From Paenibacillaceae bacterium (lineage in GTDB: Bacteria > Bacillota > Bacilli > Paenibacillales > Paenibacillaceae), in the NCBI GenBank assembly GCA_900766135.1, contig CAAFUF010000032.1:62001-126000 (forward strand): a stretch of 64,000 bases of DNA, written 5' to 3'. A model generated the notes under the pieces. That model had not been told where the DNA came from and ran no database searches. It saw nothing but the letters and a program-made list of their open reading frames with translations. Both the position numbers and the translations under genes were made by a program. This document shows, piece by piece, positions 1 to 7,276 of the stretch. The number at the start of each line of letters is the position of its first letter. The first letter of the stretch is position 1.

Positions 1-1129
1 GCGATTTAAGTCCGTCAAGGTCAATGACGAAACCGGTCCGCTCGATATTGACGTTGATTTCCGGAAGATATTGCGTTATCTCGAAAAAAGCGGTCGCCAG
101 GTCGTCGGTCGCTATGAGATTATCGATCTGCCAACGCGTCAGCCACCAGCCTTTCAGTACGTCCCATATCGCGTAGACACCAACGACTTCGATCGGGTGT
201 AACATAGGTGACTCGTTCGCGAACAGATCCTCAAACGTATAGTCCGGACAGTCAACGCCGATCGCCGCCTTGTACTTCGTAATCAGAGGTTTCAACGCGT
301 ATGTTGGCTCGTTATCGTTGAGGATGCGCATCGCGGCGAGCGAATCATAGCGGACCCCCTGCGGATTAAGCCCGTCATTTAGCAACATCGCCAAGTCAAA
401 CTCCGCATTGTGAAACGACTTAATCATTGCCGGGGCCGCCATAAACCGCGCAATCGCTCCAAGCGCGGCCGACCGCGAGCACTGCTTTTCGCCCGTTAGA
501 TGGCCGTAAGCTACGTAATAGCCTTCGTTCAAGAGCGGCAACCAAACGGAATAGCCACCGGTCAGATCGATCATCTTATCGACGCCGGATGTTTCCGTAT
601 CCCATACGGTCAGGGATTGCGCGTCGGGAATTGCGATACCGCGCTCGGACAACTTCCGCTTAATCAGCGTATTGTTGAATAACGCAAACACTTTCGTAAA
701 CCATACGTCACCACGTTGCAACCGGCACTCCTCGCGCAACCGCTCAACAAACGCTGGAAGCGCAGAATCATCCGTAATAATATGGAAGTTCGCCGGCTTC
801 GTCCGCAGCGTTTCCGCAACTCTCTCTGCACGTTCCTGGCGCTCGCGTTCCGCCAATAACCGCTCGCCCTCGGCAATAACGTCGCCTTTCGTAATCGCGC
901 CGCTAGTTTTAACGAATTTCCGGGGATTGCCCGTTTCCCCGGAATATTCGTTTTTAACGATATCAACGAGTTGGCGCTCGCGTTCCGTTAAGCTCATGCG
1001 GCTGATGCGTTCTAACGCTTCCGGCACCGTTTCTTCCGCGGCCTTCTTGCGCTTGGCGGCGTCCTTTACGCGCTCGGCGGTTTCGTCAGCGGTCGGCGAG
1101 CGTAAGTTGAGCGTTAATTTAACGTCCAA
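1..1129 (-). CDS. phage DNA polymerase I (family A), N-terminal part, runs off the left edge
   Basis: Template-directed DNA synthesis for phage replication. The 376 visible residues cover an N-terminal extension of about 170 residues and a 3'-5' proofreading exonuclease domain: ExoI WDTET (D177/E179), ExoII HNAEFD (D245) and ExoIII YAIWD (Y319, D323). The polymerase palm lies outside the window. The start is a TTG at 1129, with GGAGGTG seven bases upstream and an in-frame TGA just before it. The first in-frame ATG would be about 45 codons later and has no comparable ribosome site. It is the last gene seen in the leftward replication run, after the repeat protein, nuclease and SSB genes. Identification rests on the exonuclease motifs only, so a stand-alone exonuclease cannot be fully excluded. 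Confidence 0.85.
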   Translation of the reverse strand, partial: MDVKLTLNLRSPTADETAERVKDAAKRKKAAEETVPEALERISRMSLTERERQLVDIVKNEYSGETGNPRKFVKTSGAITKGDVIAEGERLLAERERQERAERVAETLRTKPANFHIITDDSALPAFVERLREECRLQRGDVWFTKVFALFNNTLIKRKLSERGIAIPDAQSLTVWDTETSGVDKMIDLTGGYSVWLPLLNEGYYVAYGHLTGEKQCSRSAALGAIARFMAAPAMIKSFHNAEFDLAMLLNDGLNPQGVRYDSLAAMRILNDNEPTYALKPLITKYKAAIGVDCPDYTFEDLFANESPMLHPIEVVGVYAIWDVLKGWWLTRWQIDNLIATDDLATAFFEITQYLPEINVNIERTGFVIDLDGLKS

Positions 1130-1147
1130 AGTGCGTCACCTCCGTTA

Positions 1148-2764
1148 TTAGGCGGCCGCCTCCGCCTGGTCAAAGCGTTGTTCGACCGGTACGATGAGCG
1201 TTGCGTCCCGCTGGTGTGGCGCGCGATACGAACCGCCTGACTCTACTACGCCGAGCAACGTCTCGCCTACGTCTTCCACCTCGCCTACAACGCCGTCATA
1301 TTTGTCTGTTGACGTGATTTTCACGATATCGCCGCGCTTAAACTCGCCAACCTTCCGCCCGATCGCGGCCCATCTTTCAATTTCCGCTAGTTCCTCATCG
1401 CTGACCTTTTCGAGTTGTTCTGGCGTTGCGTACGCGGTCCGTTGTCCTCCGCCTGTGATCTCGATCTCACCTGTAAAGTATTTCGGGTCACTAACGGTAT
1501 AAATTCCGCCGGTTTCGTAGTCGAACAGTCCAGGCGTACCTCCACCGCTAACCAGACGCACCTTATCGCCTTTTGCGAATTTGTTGCGCGGATCGACGGC
1601 AGCTTCGTATTCTTCGCGTGTGACTTTGCGCAGGGCGTCTGCGTTGGCAAATCCCGCGAGTTCTCCGTTAGGCAGCCGCAATCTTAATCCGCGAACCTTG
1701 CTAGGACCGATTTCTCGCGTCACCGTGACGGCCTTACCTGCGTTCCTAATCGCGTCTGGACTGGCGTTATCATTCGTAGCTCTTACGATTTGCGCGTAAT
1801 CGCCGTCCGCAAAGTCTCCGTATTTGAGCGCCTGTTTGGCGGATTCGACTTCGGCCTCCGTTGCGCGGACGAAACGCTTTGCGAACATTCTGACTTCGCG
1901 CCCGTCAACCGTCTTAACTGCGAGAAGCGGGTCGTAACTGAACAAGCCAGCCTCCACCGAAACTACTTCCGCAATGTCGCCCACTTCTGCGTCTCCGTCT
2001 CCGGAAGCGTCAGTAACTTTAACGTAGTCGCCGACTTTGAGCGGTTTTTGTGCCAGGAACTCCGCCTCGGTTGCGGGGGCTACTTGCGATTCTTTCAACC
2101 AGTTTCCTTCGCTGCCGTCCGGCTTTTCCCCGCGATACGGCACGCCAGACATGTCGTCCACTACGATTTTTACAACGGAGCCAACTTCGTAGTTATGTTG
2201 GTTACCACTTGCGATAACCTTCGCGTAATCCCCTACAGTCAGGCGCTTCGGCTGCGCAGGTTGAGCGGATTCTACCGGTTCGAGAACGACGTATTCGTCA
2301 TACCAAATATGCACGGTTTCGCCGTCAAAATCCGCATTTACAGCGTGTGTTGCCGCCCATTTCGCCTCTGTGACGATCATCTCGTCCCAATTTCCGTAGT
2401 CTCCTCCGGTCAGTTGCGCGTTTACGATCTTAATCCGCTCGCCAACTTTGGCCGGACGCTTAACTTCACGGTATTGTTGCGTAGCTACAGCGACCGCGAC
2501 CTTCTCGTAGACTTCGTATTTCATATGACCCGCGTCATACTCGTCTCCAACCTCGTCGAGAATTTGCGGATCGTCCGCGCCGTCCAGATACTCAACAGTG
2601 TGAAACGCACCCTCAATTACGTACGAACTGTCGTCGCTGTCCGTAATCTTGATGACGTCGCCCTTTTCTGCCTTCCGCTCAACCTTCCGGTATTTCGTCC
2701 GTGCACCGTCTTTTCCGATTACCTCAACGTCGGCAGCCGGAATTACAACGTTCAATTTCGCCAT
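1148..2764 (-). CDS. 538-aa protein made of about seven SH3/KOW-like modules
   Basis: I do not recognise a function. The protein is almost entirely repeats of about 70-80 residues, each opening with a [K/R]xGDxxKI-like strand: EKGDVIKI (about residue 34), KVGERIKI, TVGDYAKV, KVGDYVKV, ADGDYAQI, AKGDKVRL and KRGDIVKI. Each is followed by a beta-rich segment and, in the C-terminal half, a short acidic helix (ATEAE, TREEYE, SDEELAE). This is the look of tandem small beta barrels of the SH3 or KOW type, as in some nucleic-acid-binding and ribosome-associated proteins; that assignment is by pattern only. No signal peptide or membrane segment is seen. It lies between the nuclease and polymerase genes of the replication module. 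Confidence 0.7.
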   Translation of the reverse strand: MAKLNVVIPAADVEVIGKDGARTKYRKVERKAEKGDVIKITDSDDSSYVIEGAFHTVEYLDGADDPQILDEVGDEYDAGHMKYEVYEKVAVAVATQQYREVKRPAKVGERIKIVNAQLTGGDYGNWDEMIVTEAKWAATHAVNADFDGETVHIWYDEYVVLEPVESAQPAQPKRLTVGDYAKVIASGNQHNYEVGSVVKIVVDDMSGVPYRGEKPDGSEGNWLKESQVAPATEAEFLAQKPLKVGDYVKVTDASGDGDAEVGDIAEVVSVEAGLFSYDPLLAVKTVDGREVRMFAKRFVRATEAEVESAKQALKYGDFADGDYAQIVRATNDNASPDAIRNAGKAVTVTREIGPSKVRGLRLRLPNGELAGFANADALRKVTREEYEAAVDPRNKFAKGDKVRLVSGGGTPGLFDYETGGIYTVSDPKYFTGEIEITGGGQRTAYATPEQLEKVSDEELAEIERWAAIGRKVGEFKRGDIVKITSTDKYDGVVGEVEDVGETLLGVVESGGSYRAPHQRDATLIVPVEQRFDQAEAAA

Positions 2765-2840
2765 TTATGCGTTCTCCTTCTGCGCTATGCGCACATATTT
2801 CGGGCCGCGCCCTATACGCTGACACCCGCATTGCCTTTCG

Positions 2841-3266
2841 CTACTCTTCCGTAGTCGCCGCCGCTTCGAACAATCCGCGGTCCAGCGCAATCGATATCTC
2901 GACCCAGCGCTCGGTCGCCCGCGCCTCTGCCGCCCAATACTCGCCGATACCGCGATTCTCGAACATGAATACGCGCGGGATTTCGCCGTTCTCCGCCCAA
3001 ACGCCAACGATATAGTCAGCGTCGGATCGGTCGTAGGCTGTCCCGTTGCCTTTCTTCGCGTAGACAACTAGGTCTCCGCCGCGGTCATTACGCTGCCGAA
3101 TCGTCTTAACTTGGATTTTGACGTGCGCTCCGGATAGCGGATCGGCCGCGAGAATATCGTAAGGCTCGTCCGTAACCGCCGTATGCACCGTCCATCCATT
3201 CGCAAGCAACGCGGCCCTTGCGATAAGCTCCGAATACTTGCCCGTAATTTCGCTTTGATGCGCCAT
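2841..3266 (-). CDS. PD-(D/E)XK nuclease-like protein
   Basis: A 141-residue protein with the core layout of a small PD-(D/E)XK nuclease: an N-terminal helix with YSELIARAALLANGW, then a YDILAAD segment (candidate catalytic Asp about residue 37), then KIQVKT (candidate E/Q-x-K, lysine about 53). Families with this layout include Holliday-junction resolvases and restriction-like repair nucleases. The start is an ATG with AGGAGG upstream. It sits between the SSB gene and the repeat protein, so a role in phage recombination or replication intermediates is plausible but inferred. The C-terminal third (AEARATERWVEIS) is not recognised. Confidence 0.6.
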   Translation of the reverse strand: MAHQSEITGKYSELIARAALLANGWTVHTAVTDEPYDILAADPLSGAHVKIQVKTIRQRNDRGGDLVVYAKKGNGTAYDRSDADYIVGVWAENGEIPRVFMFENRGIGEYWAAEARATERWVEISIALDRGLFEAAATTEE

Positions 3267-3353
3267 ACATGCGCCTCCTGTTTAGTAGGGGATCGCCAGC
3301 CAGCGGCAACCTGCGCACCGGCCAGCGTCATTATTAACGTGGTTCCGCGCGGA

Positions 3354-4133
3354 TTAGAACGGGAGGTCGTCGTCCGAGATATCAACGGGTTTATCGGCGT
3401 CAGTTGGCGTGGATGCAGCTCCGGATTTCGCTGGTGCTGTGCTCGTTACTGCCGATAATACCGACTTGTCGACGTGCTCCGGATCGGCCTCGTTAAGCAA
3501 CGCAAGGATATCGTCCTCTTCGCGGAAGTTTGCGAGCTCTTCGTACGGGAAGTCGAACCCGATGAATTGCGCGGCCTCAGCCGGAACGTCTGCGTCGCCG
3601 GATTCAAGCGAGTACGATTTGCCGTCTGACGTCTTCGTTACCTTCGCGACGTCGCCTACAAGAGTGTACTCCTTGTTGAACTTCTTCGCGGCTTTTTCGA
3701 GCTTATCGTAATCGCCGATCAAGTTCATTGCGTGATACTCTTTGATGTCGAGGACGCGCCAGGTTTTGTATTCGAGGTCAAACACCGGAATCATGAAGTA
3801 GAGTTTGCGCTTGGCCTTCGCCTTGCACGAGATACATGCGCCCCCGTTCGGCTTCGTGTACGACTTGAGGTCTGCGCCAGTTCCACGCGGCGAATGGAGA
3901 CAGGTGTGTTTTTTGACATACGTTGCCCGTGTCGCGAAGTCGCCGTCTTCGTGGCAGAAATAGAAGTACCAGGAGTCCGGGTCCGCGAGAATAACGAACT
4001 GGCGGCCGTCTTTCAATTCAGAGCCAAGGCGCACATACCGCGTGACGCCTTCCGGTAGCCCCTCGTTAAGGCCGTTTCCTTTCGGAGTGTTGCGATCCTC
4101 TTCGCGTTGTTTCAGTTGGTCGCGGATAGACAT
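3354..4133 (-). CDS. phage single-stranded-DNA-binding protein with zinc-ribbon-like core and SSB-type acidic tail
   Basis: A 259-residue protein likely to coat single-stranded DNA during phage replication. Residues 30-110 form a beta-rich core with metal-ligand candidates: C60 and H61, H76, C78, H80, then CISC in a CISCKAKAKRK run. This resembles gp32-like phage SSBs that insert a zinc ribbon into the OB fold. The C-terminus is low-complexity (Ala/Thr/Pro/Asp) and ends DDDLPF, the acidic tip that bacterial SSBs use to recruit partner proteins. The start at 4133 (MSIRDQLKQ) was chosen because AAAGGA precedes it; the frame stays open upstream but has no ribosome site there. Core and tail are seen; the SSB role is a family inference. 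Confidence 0.75.
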   Translation of the reverse strand: MSIRDQLKQREEDRNTPKGNGLNEGLPEGVTRYVRLGSELKDGRQFVILADPDSWYFYFCHEDGDFATRATYVKKHTCLHSPRGTGADLKSYTKPNGGACISCKAKAKRKLYFMIPVFDLEYKTWRVLDIKEYHAMNLIGDYDKLEKAAKKFNKEYTLVGDVAKVTKTSDGKSYSLESGDADVPAEAAQFIGFDFPYEELANFREEDDILALLNEADPEHVDKSVLSAVTSTAPAKSGAASTPTDADKPVDISDDDLPF

Positions 4134-4422
4134 TCGATCACGTTCCTTTGCGTTTATTAGGCGGATTGGTTGACGCTCCGCCCGGCGCCCGGTCAATAGG
4201 ATTGCGCTCATGTACGCGGGCCCTGCGCACACTTGCGACTTACTCTTCGGCATAGCACATACGGTAAAGGCGGTCTTGCCTTTTACGCCCCGGCCCACGC
4301 ATGAGACGGCCACAACCGTAAGCTTAACGCTATTTTTACGCGTACGTTTATACGCGGCTCCTACGCCCGATAATGTCGCAGTAACCGTTAAGTTACCGCA
4401 ACACGGCCGACGTAGGAATCGG
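4134..4422. other. gene-free stretch with short dyads
   Basis: No convincing gene in 289 bases between the SSB start and the next gene end. It contains several inverted repeats: GTAAAGGC-N6-GCCTTTTAC near 4263-4285 and GTAAC-N6-GTTAC near 4380-4395, plus clustered TACGCG/CGCGTA words. The hairpins lack a following T run, so they are not simple terminators. It may be a leader, a promoter region or a replication site; nothing decides. Confidence 0.4.
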
Positions 4423-4947
4423 CTAAACAATCGCGGCATATCCTTGCGCAAGAAGCGTCAGCTCCCGCTTTTCGCGCGTTATCTCCGCGTTAATTTCGCG
4501 TATCTGCAGTTCGACCGCATTCATACGGTCGGTTAGCGTTGCCCGGCGCGATTCCGATCGCGTTTTGGCGATTGCCAGGCGGAGAGACGCGGCTTCCTGT
4601 TCGAGTGGCGCGCGTTTGGCTATCGCTTCGACCTCCGCGTGCAATACCGCGAGCTCCTTGCGCTTGACTTCGCGGGCAACTGCGGCGGCGACTGCGGACA
4701 CGGCCGGCGCTGGAATTTGCGCCTTCATTACGGTGAGGATCGCGTCCTCTACCATATCCGCGACGAATACGATTCCTGATTTCGCGAACATGCGGCCGAG
4801 CGTACCGTCCTCGGCGAGCGAGTTACACACGTATTCCGCCGTGACCATGTGCTGATTCGCCCAATTCGCGGCCGACGATTTATCAACGCCAAAGCGCTCG
4901 GTGATCCGGCGGAGGGCGTGCGCCGTTAAGCGCCACTTTTGCGTCAT
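4423..4947 (-). CDS. phage protein of unknown function with long C-terminal coiled coil
   Basis: A 174-residue protein I do not recognise. The N-terminal 30 residues (LTAHALRRITERFG...) look like a small helical domain. From about residue 85 the chain is Ala/Glu/Lys/Arg-rich with regular hydrophobic spacing (VKRKELAVLHAEVEAIAKR, then RLAIAKTRSESRRATL), typical of a coiled coil. No membrane segments. It overlaps the preceding small gene by an ATGA, so the two are probably translationally coupled. Confidence 0.6.
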   Translation of the reverse strand: MTQKWRLTAHALRRITERFGVDKSSAANWANQHMVTAEYVCNSLAEDGTLGRMFAKSGIVFVADMVEDAILTVMKAQIPAPAVSAVAAAVAREVKRKELAVLHAEVEAIAKRAPLEQEAASLRLAIAKTRSESRRATLTDRMNAVELQIREINAEITREKRELTLLAQGYAAIV

Positions 4948-5117
4948 GCGATCCGACCGCCCTTCAAGCGAATGTAATCCGCCGGATCTTCGTACGATTC
5001 CGGCGCTCCGTTGTATGCGATGAATGCGTCGTCGAACGCGGACAGGCGAACAATTTCGGAAATTTGCGAAACTTTATTCGGATTACTGCGTACATTACTA
5101 GTGGAATGGCGCTTCAT
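4944..5117 (-). CDS. small phage protein, 57 aa, unknown
   Basis: Starts MKRHSTSNVRSNPNK with GGAGG nine bases before the ATG at 5117; the open frame continues upstream but that extension is hydrophobic, AT-rich and lacks a ribosome site, so it was excluded. The basic N-terminus is followed by an acidic segment (YEDPADYIRLKGGRIA). No family is recognised. It overlaps the coiled-coil gene by four bases. Confidence 0.6.
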   Translation of the reverse strand: MKRHSTSNVRSNPNKVSQISEIVRLSAFDDAFIAYNGAPESYEDPADYIRLKGGRIA

Positions 5118-5166
5118 ATCGTGATACCTCCGGAAATTTGAAATTTTGGGCGCACTTAAATAAACC

Positions 5167-5195
5167 TTGACACGGGTCAAAATTTTTCGTAAGAT
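5167..5195 (+). promoter_or_regulatory. sigma-A-like promoter pointing against the prophage operon
   Basis: TTGACA (5167-5172), a 17-bp spacer and TAAGAT (5190-5195) on the plus strand, opposite to all recognised prophage genes. A second candidate follows at 5278-5283 (TATACT with an extended TG; TTGCAC is 19 bp upstream). Seen by eye only. Confidence 0.45.
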
Positions 5196-5305
5196 AACAA
5201 TTGTGAGTATTAAAAGGAAATATTTGGGTAATAATATAACATATATTGCTGCTTGCACTATTGCTTGACGCTTGTGTTATACTTAGGTTGAGAAAGGACG
5301 GTTTC

Positions 5306-5415
5306 ATGCCCGAAAATCCGTCCATCTCAAAATGAGCGTTTGTTTCACCAAAAATGAGCGCTCAACTTATCACGTCAAACCACGTACGCCAACTTGGTTT
5401 GACAATGCGATCTAA
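5306..5415 (+). other. two overlapping plus-strand micro-ORFs behind the promoter candidates
   Basis: ATG at 5306 (AAAGGA upstream) opens a 9-codon frame, MPENPSISK, whose TGA overlaps an ATG at 5332 that opens 27 codons (MSVCFTKNERS...FDNAI) ending at 5415, antisense to the end of the sigma-like gene. The DNA also holds the direct repeat AAAATGAGCG at 5329 and 5351 and a GGACGG...CCGTCC dyad. Translation is unproven; this may be an operator or leader region. Confidence 0.25.
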
Positions 5416-5950
5416 AACGCGTTATCTGCTTACGGTGTGACTCGGACTTGCCGCCAAAATTCTGCGCCAACAGAATGGTGACATCTTTAGGTCTGAATAC
5501 GCCGTCGGACCACGCTTTTAGAATCGCCAATTTCAGTGGATCGCCTTCCGCCAAGAAGGCGATTTTTTCATTCGCAAAAATTCTGTTTCCATCGACGATC
5601 GCCAAATCGTCTTCGAAATCGATGTCTACACCGTCTCTACTTGTAATAGAGACAACCTCGACGCTGCCATTCTTCTTGATATTACGTTTCTTACAACGGT
5701 TAAGCCTTTCATGAAGTTTAGCTTCAACGTGAGAAGTGAAACTTCCTCTTTTGGGATCATAGGAGTGAACCGCCTCTTCCACTCTCTTAAAACATTGATC
5801 CTCAAAGTCTTCCTGGCTCTTGACGAGGTTACGATTGCGGTCGGATAGTTTATGTATATAATCTTGAAAGTGAGCGATAATTGACCACATCGCTTCCCCG
5901 TCCCCGTTCTTAGCTTTAATGACAGCCTTATTCAGTTGTTCGGTTTGCAA
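5375..5950 (-). CDS. sigma-70-like helix-turn-helix protein, probable phage transcription factor
   Basis: A 191-residue protein. Its first 100 residues resemble sigma region 2 of small Gram-positive sigma-like regulators (UviA/TcdR-like or conjugative-element types): LNKAVIKAKNGDGEAMWSII...FQDYIHKLS, then FEDQCFKRVEEAVHSYDPKRGSFTSHV. The rest (KLAILKAWSDGVFRPKDVTILLAQNFGGKSESHRKQITRFR) has the spacing of a region-4-like helix-turn-helix. It could direct RNA polymerase to late or middle phage promoters. A TTG at 5950 is the best start, nine bases after AGGAG; a TTG three codons upstream lies too close to the ribosome site. Its own upstream region carries one of the two conserved TGTCC sites. 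Confidence 0.6.
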   Translation of the reverse strand: MQTEQLNKAVIKAKNGDGEAMWSIIAHFQDYIHKLSDRNRNLVKSQEDFEDQCFKRVEEAVHSYDPKRGSFTSHVEAKLHERLNRCKKRNIKKNGSVEVVSITSRDGVDIDFEDDLAIVDGNRIFANEKIAFLAEGDPLKLAILKAWSDGVFRPKDVTILLAQNFGGKSESHRKQITRFRSHCQTKLAYVV

Positions 5951-5985
5951 TAAGCACAACTCCTTTCTTCTTTTGTCCCTACACT

Positions 5986-6018
5986 AACATACGGACAAGA
6001 TTTTTAATTTTTGGGACA
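5986..6018 (-). promoter_or_regulatory. conserved phage operator/promoter, copy A
   Basis: Minus strand reads TGTCCCAAAA-N10-TTGTCCGTATGTT. The same 23 fixed bases with the same 10-base gap recur at 15299-15331. The two TGTCC cores are 21 bp apart, about two helical turns, and TATGTT could serve as a -10. It lies 36-68 bases upstream of the sigma-like gene. Probably an activator or repressor site; the cognate protein is unknown. Confidence 0.65.
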
Positions 6019-6033
6019 CTCATTAAAAAATTT

Positions 6034-6978
6034 TTATACCGCGATAGACAAGTTTAAGGAAGGTTGATTAATTCTCCGCATCCGTCTAATATCGGACGGG
6101 CCCCACTCCCCTACGTCCTTGTACCCGCGTGGTACGAGCGCCACGCTCAACGCCAGCCGCCCGCTTAACGCCGCTACGATCTCGTTACGCCACTGCCTGC
6201 CGGCCGCGTCATTATCGCGCACAAGGACGATCTCCTCGATCGGACTACGCAATATCAGATCGCGCTTCTTTTCGTTAAACGCCGCGCCACCGGTCGCTAT
6301 TGCCGGCATCCCCATCGTCCAAAGTACCAGCGCATCCAGCTCCGCCTCTACAATCGCCACTTTCCGGATTCCCTGCGCATAAATGACGTCGATCCCGTAA
6401 ATTAAATCGCGGACTGGCACGCCGTCCTTCGCATACCAAAAACGTTTCGCGTAGGTTGTCCGATATTTAACGGTCATCAATCGCCCGGCTGCGTCGAGCC
6501 ATGGTATCGTAATCGCGCGGCTCTGCGGATCGTAACCGGTGCGAAATAACGCTTGTACATCCGGACTGATGCCGCGATTCGTAAGGTAATCGGACGTCTG
6601 CGTGGAATAGCGGTCGAGTGGCGTTATGTCTAACGGTTTCGGCCGGGATTTGGCGGTGGGTTCTCGTAGGTGTAGCGTTATGTAGTCCGCCGGGCCGTCG
6701 CCCTTTTCCTCCGCAAGTATTCGACGCGCTTCGTCTTCGCTGATGCCACGCAGCATAGCAAGTAACTGAACGGGGCCGCCGCGCCTATAACGCGGGTCCG
6801 TCGCGCCCATATCCACCCAACATCCGAAATGAGGCGAGTCTGGATCGGTTATGACGCGGAATGACGGTCGGTCATCGCCGGGGCGTGCGGGTGAGCTCGC
6901 TTCGAGCTTGTCCGGGTGCCAGCGTGCGTTGCGCCATGGGTAACCTCTAATCTCGTCCTCTATAGTTTGAGGCCGCAT
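6034..6978 (-). CDS. TOPRIM-domain DNA primase, phage type
   Basis: Makes RNA primers for phage replication (family role). The TOPRIM core is visible: VAIVEAELDALVLWTMG with the catalytic Glu near residue 210, and VLVRDNDAAGRQW with the DxD-like pair near 255. The N-terminus (RPSFRVITDPDSPHFGCWVDMG) matches the position of a primase zinc-binding domain but lacks the CHC2 cysteine/histidine set, so zinc has probably been lost. The ATG at 6978 (AAGGAGGG upstream) overlaps the stop of the XRE regulator. Helicase, loader and SSB genes are close by. Confidence 0.8.
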   Translation of the reverse strand: MRPQTIEDEIRGYPWRNARWHPDKLEASSPARPGDDRPSFRVITDPDSPHFGCWVDMGATDPRYRRGGPVQLLAMLRGISEDEARRILAEEKGDGPADYITLHLREPTAKSRPKPLDITPLDRYSTQTSDYLTNRGISPDVQALFRTGYDPQSRAITIPWLDAAGRLMTVKYRTTYAKRFWYAKDGVPVRDLIYGIDVIYAQGIRKVAIVEAELDALVLWTMGMPAIATGGAAFNEKKRDLILRSPIEEIVLVRDNDAAGRQWRNEIVAALSGRLALSVALVPRGYKDVGEWGPSDIRRMRRINQPSLNLSIAV

Positions 6979-7208
6979 CAAACACCCTCCTTATCCTCTA
7001 CGAGTTTAAGTATTTCGGAAATATCCGTGATGTTTAGCGCGTTAGCTATCTTGCTTATTTGTTCTAATTCCACACGATCCACAAACCCGCGCGCCAATCT
7101 ACTGACCGTCGCTTCTCTCATTCCGGTCAACTTACTCAATTCCTTTTGAGTGAGTCCTCTTTCTTTAAGCAAGTTTTTGACCACTAACTCAGCCTTTACT
7201 CTGGTCAT
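6978..7208 (-). CDS. XRE/Cro-type helix-turn-helix regulator
   Basis: A 76-residue DNA-binding protein: LLKERGLTQKELSKLTGMREATVSRLARG is a clear HTH_XRE helix-turn-helix, followed by ISKIANALNITDISEIL. Compact, Cro-like, with no dimerisation or protease domain. ATG at 7208 preferred over two in-frame GTGs because GAGGGTGG sits just upstream. It heads a transcript from its own promoter, with an inverted repeat between promoter and start that suggests autoregulation, and is coupled to the primase gene. Confidence 0.8.
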   Translation of the reverse strand: MTRVKAELVVKNLLKERGLTQKELSKLTGMREATVSRLARGFVDRVELEQISKIANALNITDISEILKLVEDKEGV

Positions 7209-7209
7209 T

Positions 7210-7267
7210 GTCACCACCCTCTTTCATTTGGTGACTTTATATTACTACGAATTACACATTTACGCAA
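7210..7267 (-). promoter_or_regulatory. promoter and operator of the XRE-primase transcript
   Basis: Minus strand: TTGCGT (7262-7267), 17 bp, TAATAT (7239-7244). Between the expected start site and the ATG lies the inverted repeat GTCACC-N14-GGTGAC (7210-7235), overlapping the ribosome site. The position is typical of an autorepressor operator; binding by the XRE protein is inferred. Confidence 0.6.
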
Positions 7268-7276
7268 TGCCTTAAT

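Noticed and set aside
1790..2854. 354-codon plus-strand frame opposite the SH3-repeat gene
   Set aside because: Antisense to the repeat protein, which has modules, a ribosome site and operon context.
3354..4451. Longer 365-aa version of the SSB gene
   Set aside because: The upstream part has no ribosome site and looks like leader DNA; ATG 4133 has AAAGGA.
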